Shown here piece by piece: positions 32,846 through 42,360 of a stretch of 44,103 bases of DNA (position 1 is its first letter; every line of letters begins with the position of its first letter). The DNA is from an uncultured Eggerthellaceae bacterium (GTDB lineage Bacteria > Actinomycetota > Coriobacteriia > Coriobacteriales > Eggerthellaceae). The notes below the pieces were generated by a model, which worked only from the letters and a program-made list of their open reading frames with translations, was not told the DNA's origin and made no database searches. The DNA lies in the NCBI GenBank assembly GCA_910588435.1, contig CAJUPL010000015.1:1-44103 (forward strand), written 5' to 3'. The position numbers and the translations under genes are program-made.

Positions 32846-33289
32846 TCACTCTGTCCAGCTCCGCTTCAATGCCTTCCATAAGAGCTTGGATGCCCTGTTC
32901 GATGCATCGATCAGCTCAGCCTTCTCAGCATCAGTGAGCTCTTCGAACCCAACGGCTATGTCATCGATGAAGCTCTCTTCAAGAGACTTGACGAAGGCCT
33001 CTCCTTTCTCCGTCAAGAAGACTTCTACCACTCGATGCTCGCAGCCGTTGCGCCGCTTCTTGACCAAGCCTCGCTCCACAAGAGGGGTGGTAGCCCGCGT
33101 ACCTTGCTCATTCGAGACCGCGATGAACCGGCTGAGCTCGGTCATGCTCGCCTGGCCACCATAGTGAAGCGTCAACAAGACCTCCAACTGCATCCTAGTG
33201 AGATCTCCTCGGTGATTCATGGCGACGTTCTTGGCAAGACAGCCATAGCCGCTCATGGCTTCGAGGATCGAAGATCGCTTCTCTTGCAT
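32846..33289 (-). CDS. MarR-family transcriptional regulator
   Basis: Start placed at the ATG at 33289 with GAGAGG upstream, giving 147 residues; the frame could extend to 33364 but the added part crosses probable operator sequences. The winged-helix core is visible: LTRMQLEVLLTLHYGGQASMTELSRFIAVSNEQGTRATTPLVERGLVKK, followed by HRVVEVFLTEKGE. Such dimers respond to small phenolic or aromatic ligands in many species. Palindromes lie just upstream, suggesting autoregulation of the marR-lysR unit. Confidence 0.9.
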   Translation of the reverse strand: MQEKRSSILEAMSGYGCLAKNVAMNHRGDLTRMQLEVLLTLHYGGQASMTELSRFIAVSNEQGTRATTPLVERGLVKKRRNGCEHRVVEVFLTEKGEAFVKSLEESFIDDIAVGFEELTDAEKAELIDASNRASKLLWKALKRSWTE

Positions 33290-33328
33290 GCACCCATCCT
33301 CTCTAAGATGGCATGCATCATAAGCCTC

Positions 33329-33428
33329 TATTTGACGAACATCAAATAAGAGCATAGATGCCAAGGGGGAGTACGGACACCTTTCAATGACACTGTCCCG
33401 TGCGCAATGTCATTGACCAAAATGGTCA
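33329..33428. promoter_or_regulatory. Cluster of palindromes upstream of marR
   Basis: Three inverted repeats lie in a row: TATTTGA/TCAAATA with 6-bp spacer (33329-33348), TCAATGACA/TGTCATTGA with 15-bp spacer (33384-33416), and TGACCA/TGGTCA with 3-bp spacer (33414-33428). The first, 20 bp long overall and 40 bp before the marR start, has the size of a MarR operator. Confidence 0.5.
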
Positions 33429-33461
33429 TAATCAGGCCACCCTTCCATTGCTGGGGCACCC

Positions 33462-34110
33462 CCAGCAAGAGTGGGCGGCTGCATTGCAGCTGCAGCTACC
33501 TGAGAGCCCAAAGGGCGGGAAGGTAGCGTAATGAGGGCGATAGCCCGAAATGCCCGGATAGGCATTCTGCGCCAGGCTAGGTTGCCTGACCAGTTGCTGG
33601 ATGCCGGGTGTTCGCAGGCTCATCGCCTGCGTTACGTTGCACTGGCGTGCAACTGCGCTTCCAATGGAAGCGCCCACAAAATGGGAAGTACGGAGCAGCA
33701 AACCTCATCGGAAGGTGCGCAGTTGATCTGCGCACCTCTATGAGCGGATCTGACCTGCAAAGGTGCGCACGTGAAGTGCGCACCCTCCGAAAGCATTCCC
33801 TAGCAGGCAAGCGCAAAGGCGCACGTCAGTGCGCCAAGGCCGCTACTCATGAGCATGCTTGCATGATCATGAGTTAAAGGCCGTTATAAAAGTGCACAGG
33901 CATGTTCTTTGCCTGTGCAGCACTTTTGGGGGCAGCAAGGAAGCCAGTGTTGCAGGTTGACAGGTGGCCGGAGGCCACCAAGGCCGCTACATCCCGCATG
34001 AGCGCCAAAGCGAATGCGGGATGTTAAAGGCCGCAATAAAAAGAGCGGGTGCCTGCACCCGCGACACCGGATTGGGGCAGCAAGGGTGTCAGTGCCGCAG
34101 GCCACTAAGG
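33462..34110 (+). repeat. Hairpin-array element, locus D (two modules)
   Basis: Closest relative of locus C through the core and the twin AGGTGCGCA hairpins, but with compensating differences: GCTGCA/TGCAGC in place of the first stem (33478-33490) and GGGC-GATA-GCCC (33535-33546) in place of GGGT-GATA-ACCC. It carries two modules: D1 (GGCGCAC/GTGCGCC 33818-33835, AAGGCCGCTAC 33836-33846, ACTCATGA/TCATGAGT 33845-33874) with the ACAGGCA/TGCCTGT third hairpin, and D2 (GGTGGCC/GGCCACC 33963-33979, AAGGCCGCTAC 33980-33990, 11-bp stem 33989-33999 with 34014-34024) with the GCGGGTGC third hairpin. It ends 13 bp from the permease stop codon. Confidence 0.85.
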
Positions 34111-34123
34111 GTGCTGCTCAGCA

Positions 34124-35482
34124 TCATGCTCCCATGAGACGGCTCAGGATGACATAGAGGACGATGGTTGCCGGGGCCACCAACAGGAACGGAACAGCTA
34201 TGACACCCGTTGCATACAGGACGCTAGCCACCACCGTCACAGAGGCAAGCGTGATGATCCCGCGCCAGTTCACAGCCTCTTCCGCATCCCCTATCCGGAT
34301 CTCACGCGAGCCGATCCCCATCTTGCCCCGTACAAGGTAGTAATCCGTGATGAGCAAGATGCACCATGATGTGGTGAGGATGGACCCGTAGCTCATGAAG
34401 GCGTTGATCTGATCCAAGATGTTCCCAAAGATGAACACGAGCCCGATCAAGTTCGCGATGATCACCGCGGCGGCCCACGGCACGGTCTTCCCGGTCAAGG
34501 AATTCATCAGATTGGACACCGCGTTCGCCCCACCGATGGAGTTCGACGTCTCAACCTTCATCTGAGAGAGGCAGATTATCGCAAGCCCTATCCCCCCGGA
34601 GGCCAACACCAATGACACACCAGGGTTCGTCACCGCTGCGTTCGCAGCAAGCTCTGGCCCCATCCCCTGCGCTGAGAAGTACTCCACGGACTGCTGGAAG
34701 CCGTAGAACACGATGAGCGCGCCGAAGACATACGTGATGATGGCGAACAGGCTCCCCGTGAGCGTGATGGGGATCAGATCGCGCTCCTTGCGAGCGAAGC
34801 GCGTGAAGTCAGCGGCGAAGAGCGCCAAGAGGCCGCTTGTCATGATGGCGTAGTTCACGGAATAGGCGAAGCCCTCTACAGGCTCCACGCCCGGGATCAG
34901 GATGCCGTGGGTTGCCGCCTCAAGAAGCTGCCCGTCGGCGGCGATCAGATACACAACGTATCCCATCACGCAGAAGAGCGCTACCACGAAGACGGCATTC
35001 ATGCGCGCGATCACCTTAGTGCCGAAGAGCGCCATGAGCACCCAAGCGCATGATATCCCGATGAAAAGGGCCCACCGCGCAAGCTCGCTCTCCCAACCGA
35101 AGGCGAAGAGGATGGCATTTCCCAGCTGCACGGTGCCAACGGCAAGCACGCCTATCAGCACGAAGATCCAGATGAGGGAACCTGCTGCTGACCCCTTCTT
35201 GCCGAAGATGTAGTACCTGGAGACCACGTTGTTGGGAAGCCCCTGGCGGTAGCAGATCTTGCCCACAAGGTAGGTCAAGATGAATGAGAGGACGAACGTG
35301 ATGGCCACGGTCACGCCACCCATCTGACACCCTGCATAGAATGCCACGATGCCACCACCCATGAGCTTCGAGAGGCTTGACACCACGCCAGAGAGTATGG
35401 CTGCGATGTCGGGCCATGCAAGCCGCTTGTCTGCGGGAACGCGTTCGAAGAGAGAGACCTGATCGGTTGCCTTGTTGCCCAT
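34124..35482 (-). CDS. NCS1-family nucleobase permease (cytosine-permease-like)
   Basis: From the ATG at 35482 (AGGAGG upstream) the product is 452 residues with about twelve hydrophobic helices. Early motifs (WPDIAAILSGVVSSLSKLMGGG, GKICYRQGLPNNVVSRYYIFGKKGS) and the late NAFMSYGSILTTSWCILLITDYYLVRGKMG segment are typical of the CodB branch of the nucleobase:cation symporter-1 family, which imports cytosine, other bases or related heterocycles. Last gene of the operon containing a GntP-type permease and a DmsAB-like enzyme. The substrate may be linked to that enzyme, but this is inference. Confidence 0.85.
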   Translation of the reverse strand: MGNKATDQVSLFERVPADKRLAWPDIAAILSGVVSSLSKLMGGGIVAFYAGCQMGGVTVAITFVLSFILTYLVGKICYRQGLPNNVVSRYYIFGKKGSAAGSLIWIFVLIGVLAVGTVQLGNAILFAFGWESELARWALFIGISCAWVLMALFGTKVIARMNAVFVVALFCVMGYVVYLIAADGQLLEAATHGILIPGVEPVEGFAYSVNYAIMTSGLLALFAADFTRFARKERDLIPITLTGSLFAIITYVFGALIVFYGFQQSVEYFSAQGMGPELAANAAVTNPGVSLVLASGGIGLAIICLSQMKVETSNSIGGANAVSNLMNSLTGKTVPWAAAVIIANLIGLVFIFGNILDQINAFMSYGSILTTSWCILLITDYYLVRGKMGIGSREIRIGDAEEAVNWRGIITLASVTVVASVLYATGVIAVPFLLVAPATIVLYVILSRLMGA

Positions 35483-35516
35483 CTTGCACCTCCTGAGCTT
35501 GATCACTCAGATGGCT

Positions 35517-35642
35517 GCGGGCCGGCTTGGGCGATGTGTCACCGGCCCGCGAGCTTAGGGGATAGAGCGGCTTGGTCTAGGGGGCTCAAGCCGCTAGAGA
35601 AATGCGAAAGAAGGCGGTGGCGCGCACATTGGGCACGCCACC
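35517..35642. terminator. Three consecutive hairpins between the two permease genes
   Basis: GCGGGCCGG/CCGGCCCGC (35517-35550), AGCGGCTTG/CAAGCCGCT (35566-35595) and GGTGGCG/CGCCACC (35616-35642) fill the 174-bp gap. On the minus strand they follow the GntP-like gene and precede the NCS1 gene, so they may reduce read-through or protect the upstream message. No T-tract is present. Confidence 0.45.
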
Positions 35643-35656
35643 AATATGCTGTGCAG

Positions 35657-36976
35657 CTAGACGATGCCCACGTTCGCCATGATGATCATCACGATCAAGG
35701 CGCAGAGGCCGGCACCGATGGAGATGGCTGCAATATGCTTGTACGCATTCTTGTGCGTGAGGCCCATGGCGGCGAACATGCCGAACATGGCGCCTGCATT
35801 CGGCAGAGCACCACCAATGGAAGCAGAGCTTGCCAAGATCTTCGCCAGAGCGGCTGGGTCAACGCCAGTTGCCAGATAGGGCTCCAGGAAGTTCTGGGCG
35901 ATGATGCCCACAGCGCCTGAGCCAGAGCCCATGATGCCGCCCAAGGCAGCCGCCATGGTAGCGGCGGACACATACGTGCCACCAGGCATGTTGAAGATGG
36001 CGTCATAGATGACAGAGAACCCAACGGATGCGGCGGCCACGGTGCCAACGCCTACAGCAGCTGAGGTGAATACCGCCGGCCCCAGAGCTGCCTTCGCGCC
36101 ATTGCCCAGCACGTCGCGCTGGCTTGGAACGTACTTCCAGAAGCAGATGATGGATGCCACGATGCCAACGATCATGCCGATGTAGACCACGTTCTTCATG
36201 CCGGTCATGGACAGGCCGATGATGGTGGCGATCAACAGGATCAGCGGGAGCAGAGCCAGGAAGAAGTTCGGGATGTTGGTGTCCTCTTCAACCTGGATGT
36301 CATCAGCATCAGCGTGGAAGGTCTCGCCCTTCGCTTGTGCGCGCTTGAGCGCGAACTTGATGTAGATGCAGCTGACCACGATGGCGATGAGAGAGCCCAC
36401 GATGCCCATGATGGGCGCAGCCGTGAGGGACACGCCGCAGCCGTTCGCCGCATTGATCCATGCCACGGCAGGGACGCCTGGGATCATAGCCATGGTGAAA
36501 GAGCATGCAGCCAGCGCCCATGCCGCTGCGAACAGATGCCACGGGATGTTGCACTCGCGGAACATCGGGCGTGCCAGCGGGATCAAGGCGAACATGGCCA
36601 CGAACATGGAGATGCCGGCATAGGTGAGGATCGCGCCCACAGCAGCGATGCCCAACAGCACCAGATACGGGCTCTTCGTTCCCACCTTGTTCATGATGGT
36701 CTTCGCGATGGCCTTCGCCGCGCCTGACTTGTCTATGAACTCGCCCATGATGGCGCCGCCCATGAAGATCAGGATGTTGCCGCGGATGAATCCGGCCAGT
36801 CCGGTGACGTAAGACGTCTCAGTGCCCACCATGGCATTCATCAAGTCCATGCCGTTGGTGGCCGCTATGATGAGCGCTGTGACGATTGATGAGATCAGCA
36901 CGTTCCAGCCCCTCATCGACGCTACGATGAACAGCGCCAGAGCAACCAGGATGCCTATCACTCCTACCCATTCCAT
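35657..36976 (-). CDS. GntP-type permease (organic acid/gluconate family)
   Basis: The ATG at 36976 has AAGGAGG upstream, giving 439 residues with about twelve or more hydrophobic helices and a charged central loop (FHADADDIQVEEDTN). Features such as FMGGAIMGEFIDKSGAAKAIAKTI and GSGSGAVGIIAQ, SSASIGGALPNAG fit the GntP/ion-transporter superfamily, which carries gluconate and other hydroxy acids. Exact substrate unknown. It lies between the DmsB-like gene and the NCS1 permease on one transcript. Confidence 0.75.
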   Translation of the reverse strand: MEWVGVIGILVALALFIVASMRGWNVLISSIVTALIIAATNGMDLMNAMVGTETSYVTGLAGFIRGNILIFMGGAIMGEFIDKSGAAKAIAKTIMNKVGTKSPYLVLLGIAAVGAILTYAGISMFVAMFALIPLARPMFRECNIPWHLFAAAWALAACSFTMAMIPGVPAVAWINAANGCGVSLTAAPIMGIVGSLIAIVVSCIYIKFALKRAQAKGETFHADADDIQVEEDTNIPNFFLALLPLILLIATIIGLSMTGMKNVVYIGMIVGIVASIICFWKYVPSQRDVLGNGAKAALGPAVFTSAAVGVGTVAAASVGFSVIYDAIFNMPGGTYVSAATMAAALGGIMGSGSGAVGIIAQNFLEPYLATGVDPAALAKILASSASIGGALPNAGAMFGMFAAMGLTHKNAYKHIAAISIGAGLCALIVMIIMANVGIV

Positions 36977-37033
36977 TTGATTTCCTCCTTCTTTGTATTG
37001 CTTGGGGGTCTGCGCCGTGAGGACACGGCCGTT

Positions 37034-37061
37034 CGGGGCCCGCGCACGCGCCAAGGCCCCG
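37034..37061 (-). other. GC-rich hairpin between dmsB-like and permease genes
   Basis: CGGGGCC (37034-37040) pairs with GGCCCCG (37055-37061) in the 96-bp gap. It may attenuate read-through or mark an RNA processing point; no T-tract is seen. Confidence 0.35.
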
Positions 37062-37072
37062 CCGCTTCCCCT

Positions 37073-37816
37073 TTAGGCCATGTCGTTGCGCGTTGCGCGC
37101 ATGAGCTCGGTGTTGTTCGCGTGCTTCATCTTCAGCTGGTCGCGCGCGATGGTCCCCTCATCGAAGCTGGTGAGATCCTCTGGGCTCTCGAACATCGTCC
37201 CCAGGTCCCCACGCTGCTGGTTGAGCGCCACGGCCTCATCCACGTCGTATGGGATGAGCTGCTTCTTCTCGCGCGGGTTCCACACGAGGAATGCTGGCTT
37301 GGTGGCATCCGGTGACGGCATGCCCTCGCAATAGCGGACATCGCCGTACTTCTCGATCAGCTCATCAAGCGGGCCGAAATCGAACGCGCGCAGAGGGCAG
37401 CTCATGGTGCAGATGGGTTGCATGCCCTCAGACAGGCGGTCCACGCACATGGTGCACTTGCTCATCTTGCAGTCCGCGTCATCGGTGGCGAACTTGGGAG
37501 AGCCATAGGGGCACGCGTCGTAGCACTTGCGGCAACCCTGGCACTTGTCCTGGTCCACCAGCACCGCGCCGAACTCGTCCTCCTTGTAGATGGCGCCGTT
37601 CGGGCACGCCTTCATGCACGTGGGGTCTTCGCAATGAGCGCACGGGAAGGCCAGCGCATGCAACCTGATGTTCGGGAACGCGCCGCTCTCCCACTCATAC
37701 ACCGTCATCCACTTCTCAGCACCGGGCTCGATGCCGTTCCAATCCTTGCACGCTATGCTGCACGCCTGGCACGCATAGCAGCGGTTCATATCGAAAAGGA
37801 ATCCGTACTGGGTCAT
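37073..37816 (-). CDS. DmsB-type four-cluster iron-sulfur subunit
   Basis: From the ATG at 37816 (GAGGAGG upstream), 247 residues. Sixteen cysteines in four groups are visible: CYACQACSIAC (13-23), CAHCEDPTCMKAC, CQGCRKCYDAC and CKMSKCTMC...CTMSC, the layout of DmsB/NrfC-type electron-transfer subunits with four [4Fe-4S] clusters. This differs from the two-cluster partners of the other three enzymes. The C-terminal ~60 residues are acidic. It overlaps nothing but lies 23 bp after the enzyme gene, in the same operon. Confidence 0.93.
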   Translation of the reverse strand: MTQYGFLFDMNRCYACQACSIACKDWNGIEPGAEKWMTVYEWESGAFPNIRLHALAFPCAHCEDPTCMKACPNGAIYKEDEFGAVLVDQDKCQGCRKCYDACPYGSPKFATDDADCKMSKCTMCVDRLSEGMQPICTMSCPLRAFDFGPLDELIEKYGDVRYCEGMPSPDATKPAFLVWNPREKKQLIPYDVDEAVALNQQRGDLGTMFESPEDLTSFDEGTIARDQLKMKHANNTELMRATRNDMA

Positions 37817-37839
37817 CTTTCCTCCTCTCCTCTCTTCGC

Positions 37840-40527
37840 TCACGCGTTGGCAGTTGCCGTGGTGGGACTGGTTCCCATGGCGTCGTCTTCTGCTTGCGCC
37901 ATCTCTTCTGCGCGCTTGGCCGCGCCATCGCGAGCGCCTTCGGCCTGAGCCAGCGCATCGCGCGCATCTATTGCCACCTTGGCGCCTCGCATGCCACCAC
38001 GCTGCGCCTCAGGCCCGAAGCCCTCAGCGTCGCCGGCGGCCACCTTCTCAACCTCAACCAGTCCCGCGATGATGAGAGCGCCCAGGATGTGCGGCAGATG
38101 CCCGTCATCCAGCAGGATGTTCGGCGCGCCGCGCATGTCTTGGCCGAATGCGTTCATCTCGGCCGGCTTGCCGTCTGTCTGATACCAGCCGCCATGGAAG
38201 ATGGCTGAGGTGCCGGGCATGCAGCGGTTGGTCACGTACGCGGGCAGGATGGCCTCTCCGCGGTCGCTGTACACGCGGCAGATATCGCCGTCCTTGATGC
38301 CGCGCGCCTGCGCGTCCACGCCTGAGATCCACACACCATGCCTGTATGCGTCTTCGCGCATGAACGGGTTGTTGTCGTTGCTGGAGTGCTGACGATAGAT
38401 GGAGACCGGGGTCACCATCGAGAGCGGATACTCCTTCGCCTTCGGGTTGTAGAAGCCGTCGTTCGATGCGCTCCCTATATCACCCTCAACGTAGCTTGGG
38501 CTCCAAACCGGCATCGGGTCGATGTGCCCGCGCCAGCGCGTCTCGGTCATGTCGTGCGTCTTCACGAAGTTGGACGCGAACTCGATCTTCTTGGTGGGCG
38601 TGTTGAAGGGGCTCTCACCCTTCTCCATGGCAGACTTGAAGGGATAGTACGGCTCGTCTATCTCAGTGCGGATGACAGGATGCGCGTTGAACTCCTCCCA
38701 TGTCATGCTGTCAAAGCCCAGGTAGGCGCGGATGGTCTCGTTGCTCGCCCACTCTTCGAACGCTTCCTTGTAGACGGCCTCTTGGGTGTCTACCCAGTCC
38801 TCCCACTCAACGTCCTTCATGCGCGGGTTGTAGCCTTCCACCACGTCATCGCCAAGCCTCTTGGCGATCTGGGTCCACACCCACTCCTTGGAGCGGACCT
38901 CGCCGGGGAAGTCAGCACCGCGGCCGCAGAAGGTGAAGTAGTTGCGCATGCCGTTCGGGCCGGAGACGAACCTCTGATGACCGTACATGTACTCATCCAT
39001 GCCCTCAAGCTGCCAGACGGGTGCCGGCAGGATGATGTCGCAAAGCTCCGCTGTTGGCTGGTTCACATGCCACTGGAAGCCCCAGTTGAACTCCGTGTCT
39101 GCCATGCCCTTGAAGCGCTTGTTGACGTTGGAATGATTGTTGCCGTAGTTGTTCTCGAAGATGATCATCTGGATGTTCGGCAGCGGAGAGTCATTCGTGG
39201 GAGATCCGATGTGATGGCGGAACTCGCTCTCAGAGATGCGGCCCTCCCAGTAGTCCTTCTGCATGGCCAAGATCTCAGTCAGGCAGTTGTTGTTGAAGAG
39301 CACCGGCACCTGGTAATCACCTGGGTTGCGCTTCCAGTCCGCCAGAGGTGTGGGCACGCGTCCTGGCGTTGGCAAGCATGCGCCTGATTCGCAGCCGCCA
39401 TGGCAGGCGATGTTGCCAGTCATGGCTTGCAGCAGCATGGAGGCAGACGCGCTGTAATCACCCATGTGGCGCTTTGCGCAAGAGTAGAAGTACTGCAGGT
39501 GCACCGGCTTCTCCGTGCCGTAGAGGCGTGCGAACTCGCGGATGGTCTCAGCTGGAACAGCCGTGATGGGGGCTGCCCACTCAGGCGTCTTCTTGATGCC
39601 GTCTTCGCCCTCACCCATCACATAGGCGCGCCACTCCTCGTAGCCCTCCTTGTCAACCCACTGCTCTATGAACTCGTGGTCCACCATGTCCTCTTCGAAG
39701 AGCACCTGAGCCACAGCCAGCATCATGGCAAGGTCTGTGCCGGGGCGAATGGGGATCCACTGGTCAGCTAGAAGCTCTGCGGATTGGGTGTAGCGCGGGT
39801 CGATCACTATGGTCTTGCATCCATACTCATGGGCAAGCTGCATGTAGTAGGAGGTAGGTCCGAACCAGGCCACCACAGGGTCCATGCCCCACATGATGAA
39901 GAGCTTGGAATGGAAGAGGTCAGGTGCCTCGAAGCCCGGGAGCGCATTCTGCAGGCCGCGCGTGACCTTCGTGAGGTCAACGCCCAGATGCAACATCTCA
40001 CCTGCGGCGTGGCCTGAGGTTGAGTGCTCACCCCATGCACCGAAGCCAGCCTCCCACCAAGGAGCCAGCGGGAACCCGTTCTTCTCGAAGCTGGGGTATT
40101 GCGAATGGAAGATCCCGTACGGGCCGTACTTCGCCTTGATCTCCTTCATCTTCTCAGCGATGGTGTCCAGCGCCTCTTCCCAGCTGATCTCAACGAAGTA
40201 GCCTTGACCTGGGCCCTTCTTGCCCACGCGCTTCATCGGATGCAGAAGGCGCGTGTCTGCATAGAGCTCCTTCTTCCAGGAGTGACCCATGGCACATGGG
40301 CGCATCTGCACGTTGCCCTTCAGCTGGTTCTCCCAGCCGCAATCCTCGCGGCTGTCATTCTGGTTGACCGAATCATCGGGCTCCACTGCGATCAGCTTGC
40401 CATCCTTCAAGTGGCACTTGAGGACGCACGCAGAGTCCCAACAACCGTTAGCGGGACATGACGTATAGAAGATGCGCTCGCCTTCGCGACGCTTCTTGCT
40501 CTCGTCGATGATGCCTTGCTTGTCCAT
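37840..40527 (-). CDS. DmsA-like molybdopterin (bis-MGD) oxidoreductase large subunit
   Basis: An 895-residue enzyme with AGGAGG before the ATG. N-terminal cysteines C24, C29, C34/C38 and C78 are candidates for the Fe-S cluster. Then come FVEISWEEALDTIAEKM, a GEHSTSGHAAGE segment near the expected molybdenum site, LFIMWGMDPV, VIDPRYTQSAEL, RPGTDLAMMLAVAQVL, and a C-terminal YSDRGEAILPAYVTNRCMPG region. No Tat signal and no membrane anchor gene, so probably cytoplasmic, unlike classical DMSO reductase. Length and partner resemble pyrogallol-phloroglucinol transhydroxylase as well as DmsA. Odd: the last ~70 residues are an Ala/Glu/Asp-rich low-complexity tail. Substrate unknown. Confidence 0.87.
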   Translation of the reverse strand: MDKQGIIDESKKRREGERIFYTSCPANGCWDSACVLKCHLKDGKLIAVEPDDSVNQNDSREDCGWENQLKGNVQMRPCAMGHSWKKELYADTRLLHPMKRVGKKGPGQGYFVEISWEEALDTIAEKMKEIKAKYGPYGIFHSQYPSFEKNGFPLAPWWEAGFGAWGEHSTSGHAAGEMLHLGVDLTKVTRGLQNALPGFEAPDLFHSKLFIMWGMDPVVAWFGPTSYYMQLAHEYGCKTIVIDPRYTQSAELLADQWIPIRPGTDLAMMLAVAQVLFEEDMVDHEFIEQWVDKEGYEEWRAYVMGEGEDGIKKTPEWAAPITAVPAETIREFARLYGTEKPVHLQYFYSCAKRHMGDYSASASMLLQAMTGNIACHGGCESGACLPTPGRVPTPLADWKRNPGDYQVPVLFNNNCLTEILAMQKDYWEGRISESEFRHHIGSPTNDSPLPNIQMIIFENNYGNNHSNVNKRFKGMADTEFNWGFQWHVNQPTAELCDIILPAPVWQLEGMDEYMYGHQRFVSGPNGMRNYFTFCGRGADFPGEVRSKEWVWTQIAKRLGDDVVEGYNPRMKDVEWEDWVDTQEAVYKEAFEEWASNETIRAYLGFDSMTWEEFNAHPVIRTEIDEPYYPFKSAMEKGESPFNTPTKKIEFASNFVKTHDMTETRWRGHIDPMPVWSPSYVEGDIGSASNDGFYNPKAKEYPLSMVTPVSIYRQHSSNDNNPFMREDAYRHGVWISGVDAQARGIKDGDICRVYSDRGEAILPAYVTNRCMPGTSAIFHGGWYQTDGKPAEMNAFGQDMRGAPNILLDDGHLPHILGALIIAGLVEVEKVAAGDAEGFGPEAQRGGMRGAKVAIDARDALAQAEGARDGAAKRAEEMAQAEDDAMGTSPTTATANA

Positions 40528-40678
40528 CCGCTTCCTCCTTCTCTCTGCTCACGCCGAACGCGGCATCCGGGGCCCTTCAGGGTGTCGCGTTCAGCTCATG
40601 GGTTGGAATATCGCATGACTTCCAGGGCGTTTTCGGGCTGGTGAGAGAAGTCGCGGAAGGCGTTCTGAGCAGGAGGAT

Positions 40679-40705
40679 GCAAGCGTTGTTGCATGCAACG
40701 CTTGC
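40679..40705. promoter_or_regulatory. Perfect palindrome between the dmsA-like and lysR genes
   Basis: GCAAGCGTTG (40679-40688) and CAACGCTTGC (40696-40705) are perfect 10-bp arms around 7 bp that are themselves largely palindromic (TTGCATGCAA). It lies about midway between the divergent gene starts and is the best candidate for the LysR-protein site. Confidence 0.6.
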
Positions 40706-40863
40706 TTGACAACGGGTGCAAGAGAAAGGAGCAGCGAACCGTTCAGGCAATGGATGGCTTCGCGCATCTCTTTGATATATTTGATGGCGACTATGCGCTC
40801 TTTTCCTGTCTGACCAGCAGGGATGAGCGTGTGGTGAGGCAAATGTGGCGCGAAGGGGGAGCC

Positions 40864-41805
40864 ATGCTGTTCGACGACGTTGGGGCGCTGATCGCGCTCG
40901 CCGAGGCGAAGAGCCTCTCTCAAGCTGCAGACAAGCTCTATATGTCCAGGCAGGGGCTCTCACATCGCATCGCGAACCTGGAGAACCGCGTTGGCACCAC
41001 TCTCTACGAGCGCACTTCAACCGGCATCAAGATGACGCGCGCCGGTGAGCTGGTGACGAACTTCGCACGGCATGTAGCTGAGCACGAGCGCGAGCTTGCC
41101 GCACAGCTGGCAGCCATAGACGAGCGCTTCGACGCCACCATAGAGGTGGGGATGAGCTTGAATGACGGCGTCACGCTGCTGCCTCGAGCCGTTGCCAGCT
41201 ATGTTGACCAGCATCCAGAGGCTCGCATCCACTTGGAGGCAGGGTATGAGCCTGAACTAGTGGCGAAGCTGCATGCCGGGGACCTGGACATCGCGCTGCT
41301 GGAGAATCAACCTGAAGAGCCTGGGCTTGTGAGCGAGGTGCTGGGTTACACGCGCCTGGTGTTCGTGGCGCCGAACAAGCATCCGTACAACAAGGTGACG
41401 AATCCGCTCCCAGTGCAGACGCTGCTGGCGTGGCCCATGATCATCTATGAATGGAAGTCAGGACGCCACATGGTGGGCAATCGGCACTTCCGTGAGCGCT
41501 ACGGCATATCCCTGCTAGATCACAACATGGTGGCGCGCTTCGATACCCATGAGGCCATGATGGAGGGCGTGAAGGCGGGCCTTGGCTGGTGCGCCGTTCC
41601 GGAGTGCATCTACGCGCGCTACAAGGATGACCCTGGCATAGTGCGCTTCAAGGTGAACACGGGCCCCATGTGGTATCCCGTCTCCCTTGCTTGGAGCTCA
41701 GAGCGCATCCTGAATGACTCAGCGCGCGAATTCATCAGCCACATCAAGGACACCATCCCCGAGAAGTACTCCTCCATGGACCTAGACGCCATCCTGAACT
41801 CCTAA
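40864..41805 (+). CDS. LysR-family transcriptional regulator
   Basis: Start set at the ATG at 40864 with GGGGGAG upstream, giving 313 residues beginning MLFDDVGALIALAEAKSLSQAADKLYMSRQGLSHRIANLE, a standard LysR helix-turn-helix; the long upstream extension of the open frame (to 40693) has no matching LysR sequence and runs over the palindrome. The C-terminal domain (LEAGYEPELVAKLHAGDLDIALL...) is the usual co-inducer-binding fold. Divergent from the dmsA-like operon and likely its regulator. Confidence 0.92.
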   Translation: MLFDDVGALIALAEAKSLSQAADKLYMSRQGLSHRIANLENRVGTTLYERTSTGIKMTRAGELVTNFARHVAEHERELAAQLAAIDERFDATIEVGMSLNDGVTLLPRAVASYVDQHPEARIHLEAGYEPELVAKLHAGDLDIALLENQPEEPGLVSEVLGYTRLVFVAPNKHPYNKVTNPLPVQTLLAWPMIIYEWKSGRHMVGNRHFRERYGISLLDHNMVARFDTHEAMMEGVKAGLGWCAVPECIYARYKDDPGIVRFKVNTGPMWYPVSLAWSSERILNDSAREFISHIKDTIPEKYSSMDLDAILNS

Positions 41806-41834
41806 CGTGACATTAGAACACATCTAATGTCACG
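41806..41834 (+). terminator. Perfect 12-bp hairpin directly after lysR
   Basis: CGTGACATTAGA (41806-41817) and TCTAATGTCACG (41823-41834) pair without mismatch around a 5-nt loop, starting at the base after the TAA. No T-tract follows, so it may be a terminator aided by other factors or an mRNA-stabilising hairpin. Confidence 0.55.
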
Positions 41835-41849
41835 CGGATCTGCCTGAAA

Positions 41850-42345
41850 GCCTGAGATGTCCGGAAGTTGGTCTGCGCCAGGCTGGGTTGCCTGACCTGG
41901 GGCTGGAATCCGGGTGCTCTTGCCCTATCGGGCAAGTTACGCATTGCTCATCGCAATGCTGCGGCTGCATTGCAGCCGCCCACACATCGGGGTGCAACTC
42001 AAATGAGTGCGCCAGCATTCTGAGTTGCTGCGTTGCGGCACGCCACAAGAACGGTGGCGTGCCCTACGTCAACCTGAGAGATCTCCATTGATGATGACAT
42101 TGCAGACATGAGAGGGTGTCTGGTGGACGTAGGGCAACGCACCGCATTTGTGCCTTTCCGCCCATTGGCGATCGGGAACGCACATGAGCAAGGTGCAAGC
42201 TTCGCGCGGAGCGGGGCGCGTGAGCGCCCCAAGGCCGCTGCTTTGCTTGTGCTTGCACATGCAAAGTCAAAGGCCGTAATGAAAGTGCATGGGCGCATTC
42301 TTCGCCCATGCAGCACTTTCGGGGCAGCAAGGATGCGTTTGCAGA
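41850..42345 (+). repeat. Hairpin-array element, locus E
   Basis: Starts with a shortened core. The stem that reads CGCAGGC/GCCTGCG in loci A-D and F reads CTTGCCC/GGGCAAG here (41919-41936), followed by the same GTTACG linker, then GCATTGC/GCAATGC and GCGGCTGCA/TGCAGCCGC. A segment shared only with locus F follows (about 42000-42212), with GGCACGCCAC/GTGGCGTGCC and CCCTACGTC...GACGTAGGG pairings. It ends with module E1: GGGGCGC/GCGCCCC (42213-42230), AAGGCCGCTG (42231-42240), CTTTGC..GCAAAG (42241-42266), GTCAAAGGCCG and the ATGGGCG/CGCCCAT third hairpin. It lies between convergent lysR and nifX-like genes. Confidence 0.8.
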
Positions 42346-42360
42346 AAAAGAGCGGGTGGG

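Noticed and set aside
38338..39387. 349-codon plus-strand ORF
   Set aside because: Antisense shadow of the DmsA-like gene with no family features or ribosome binding site.
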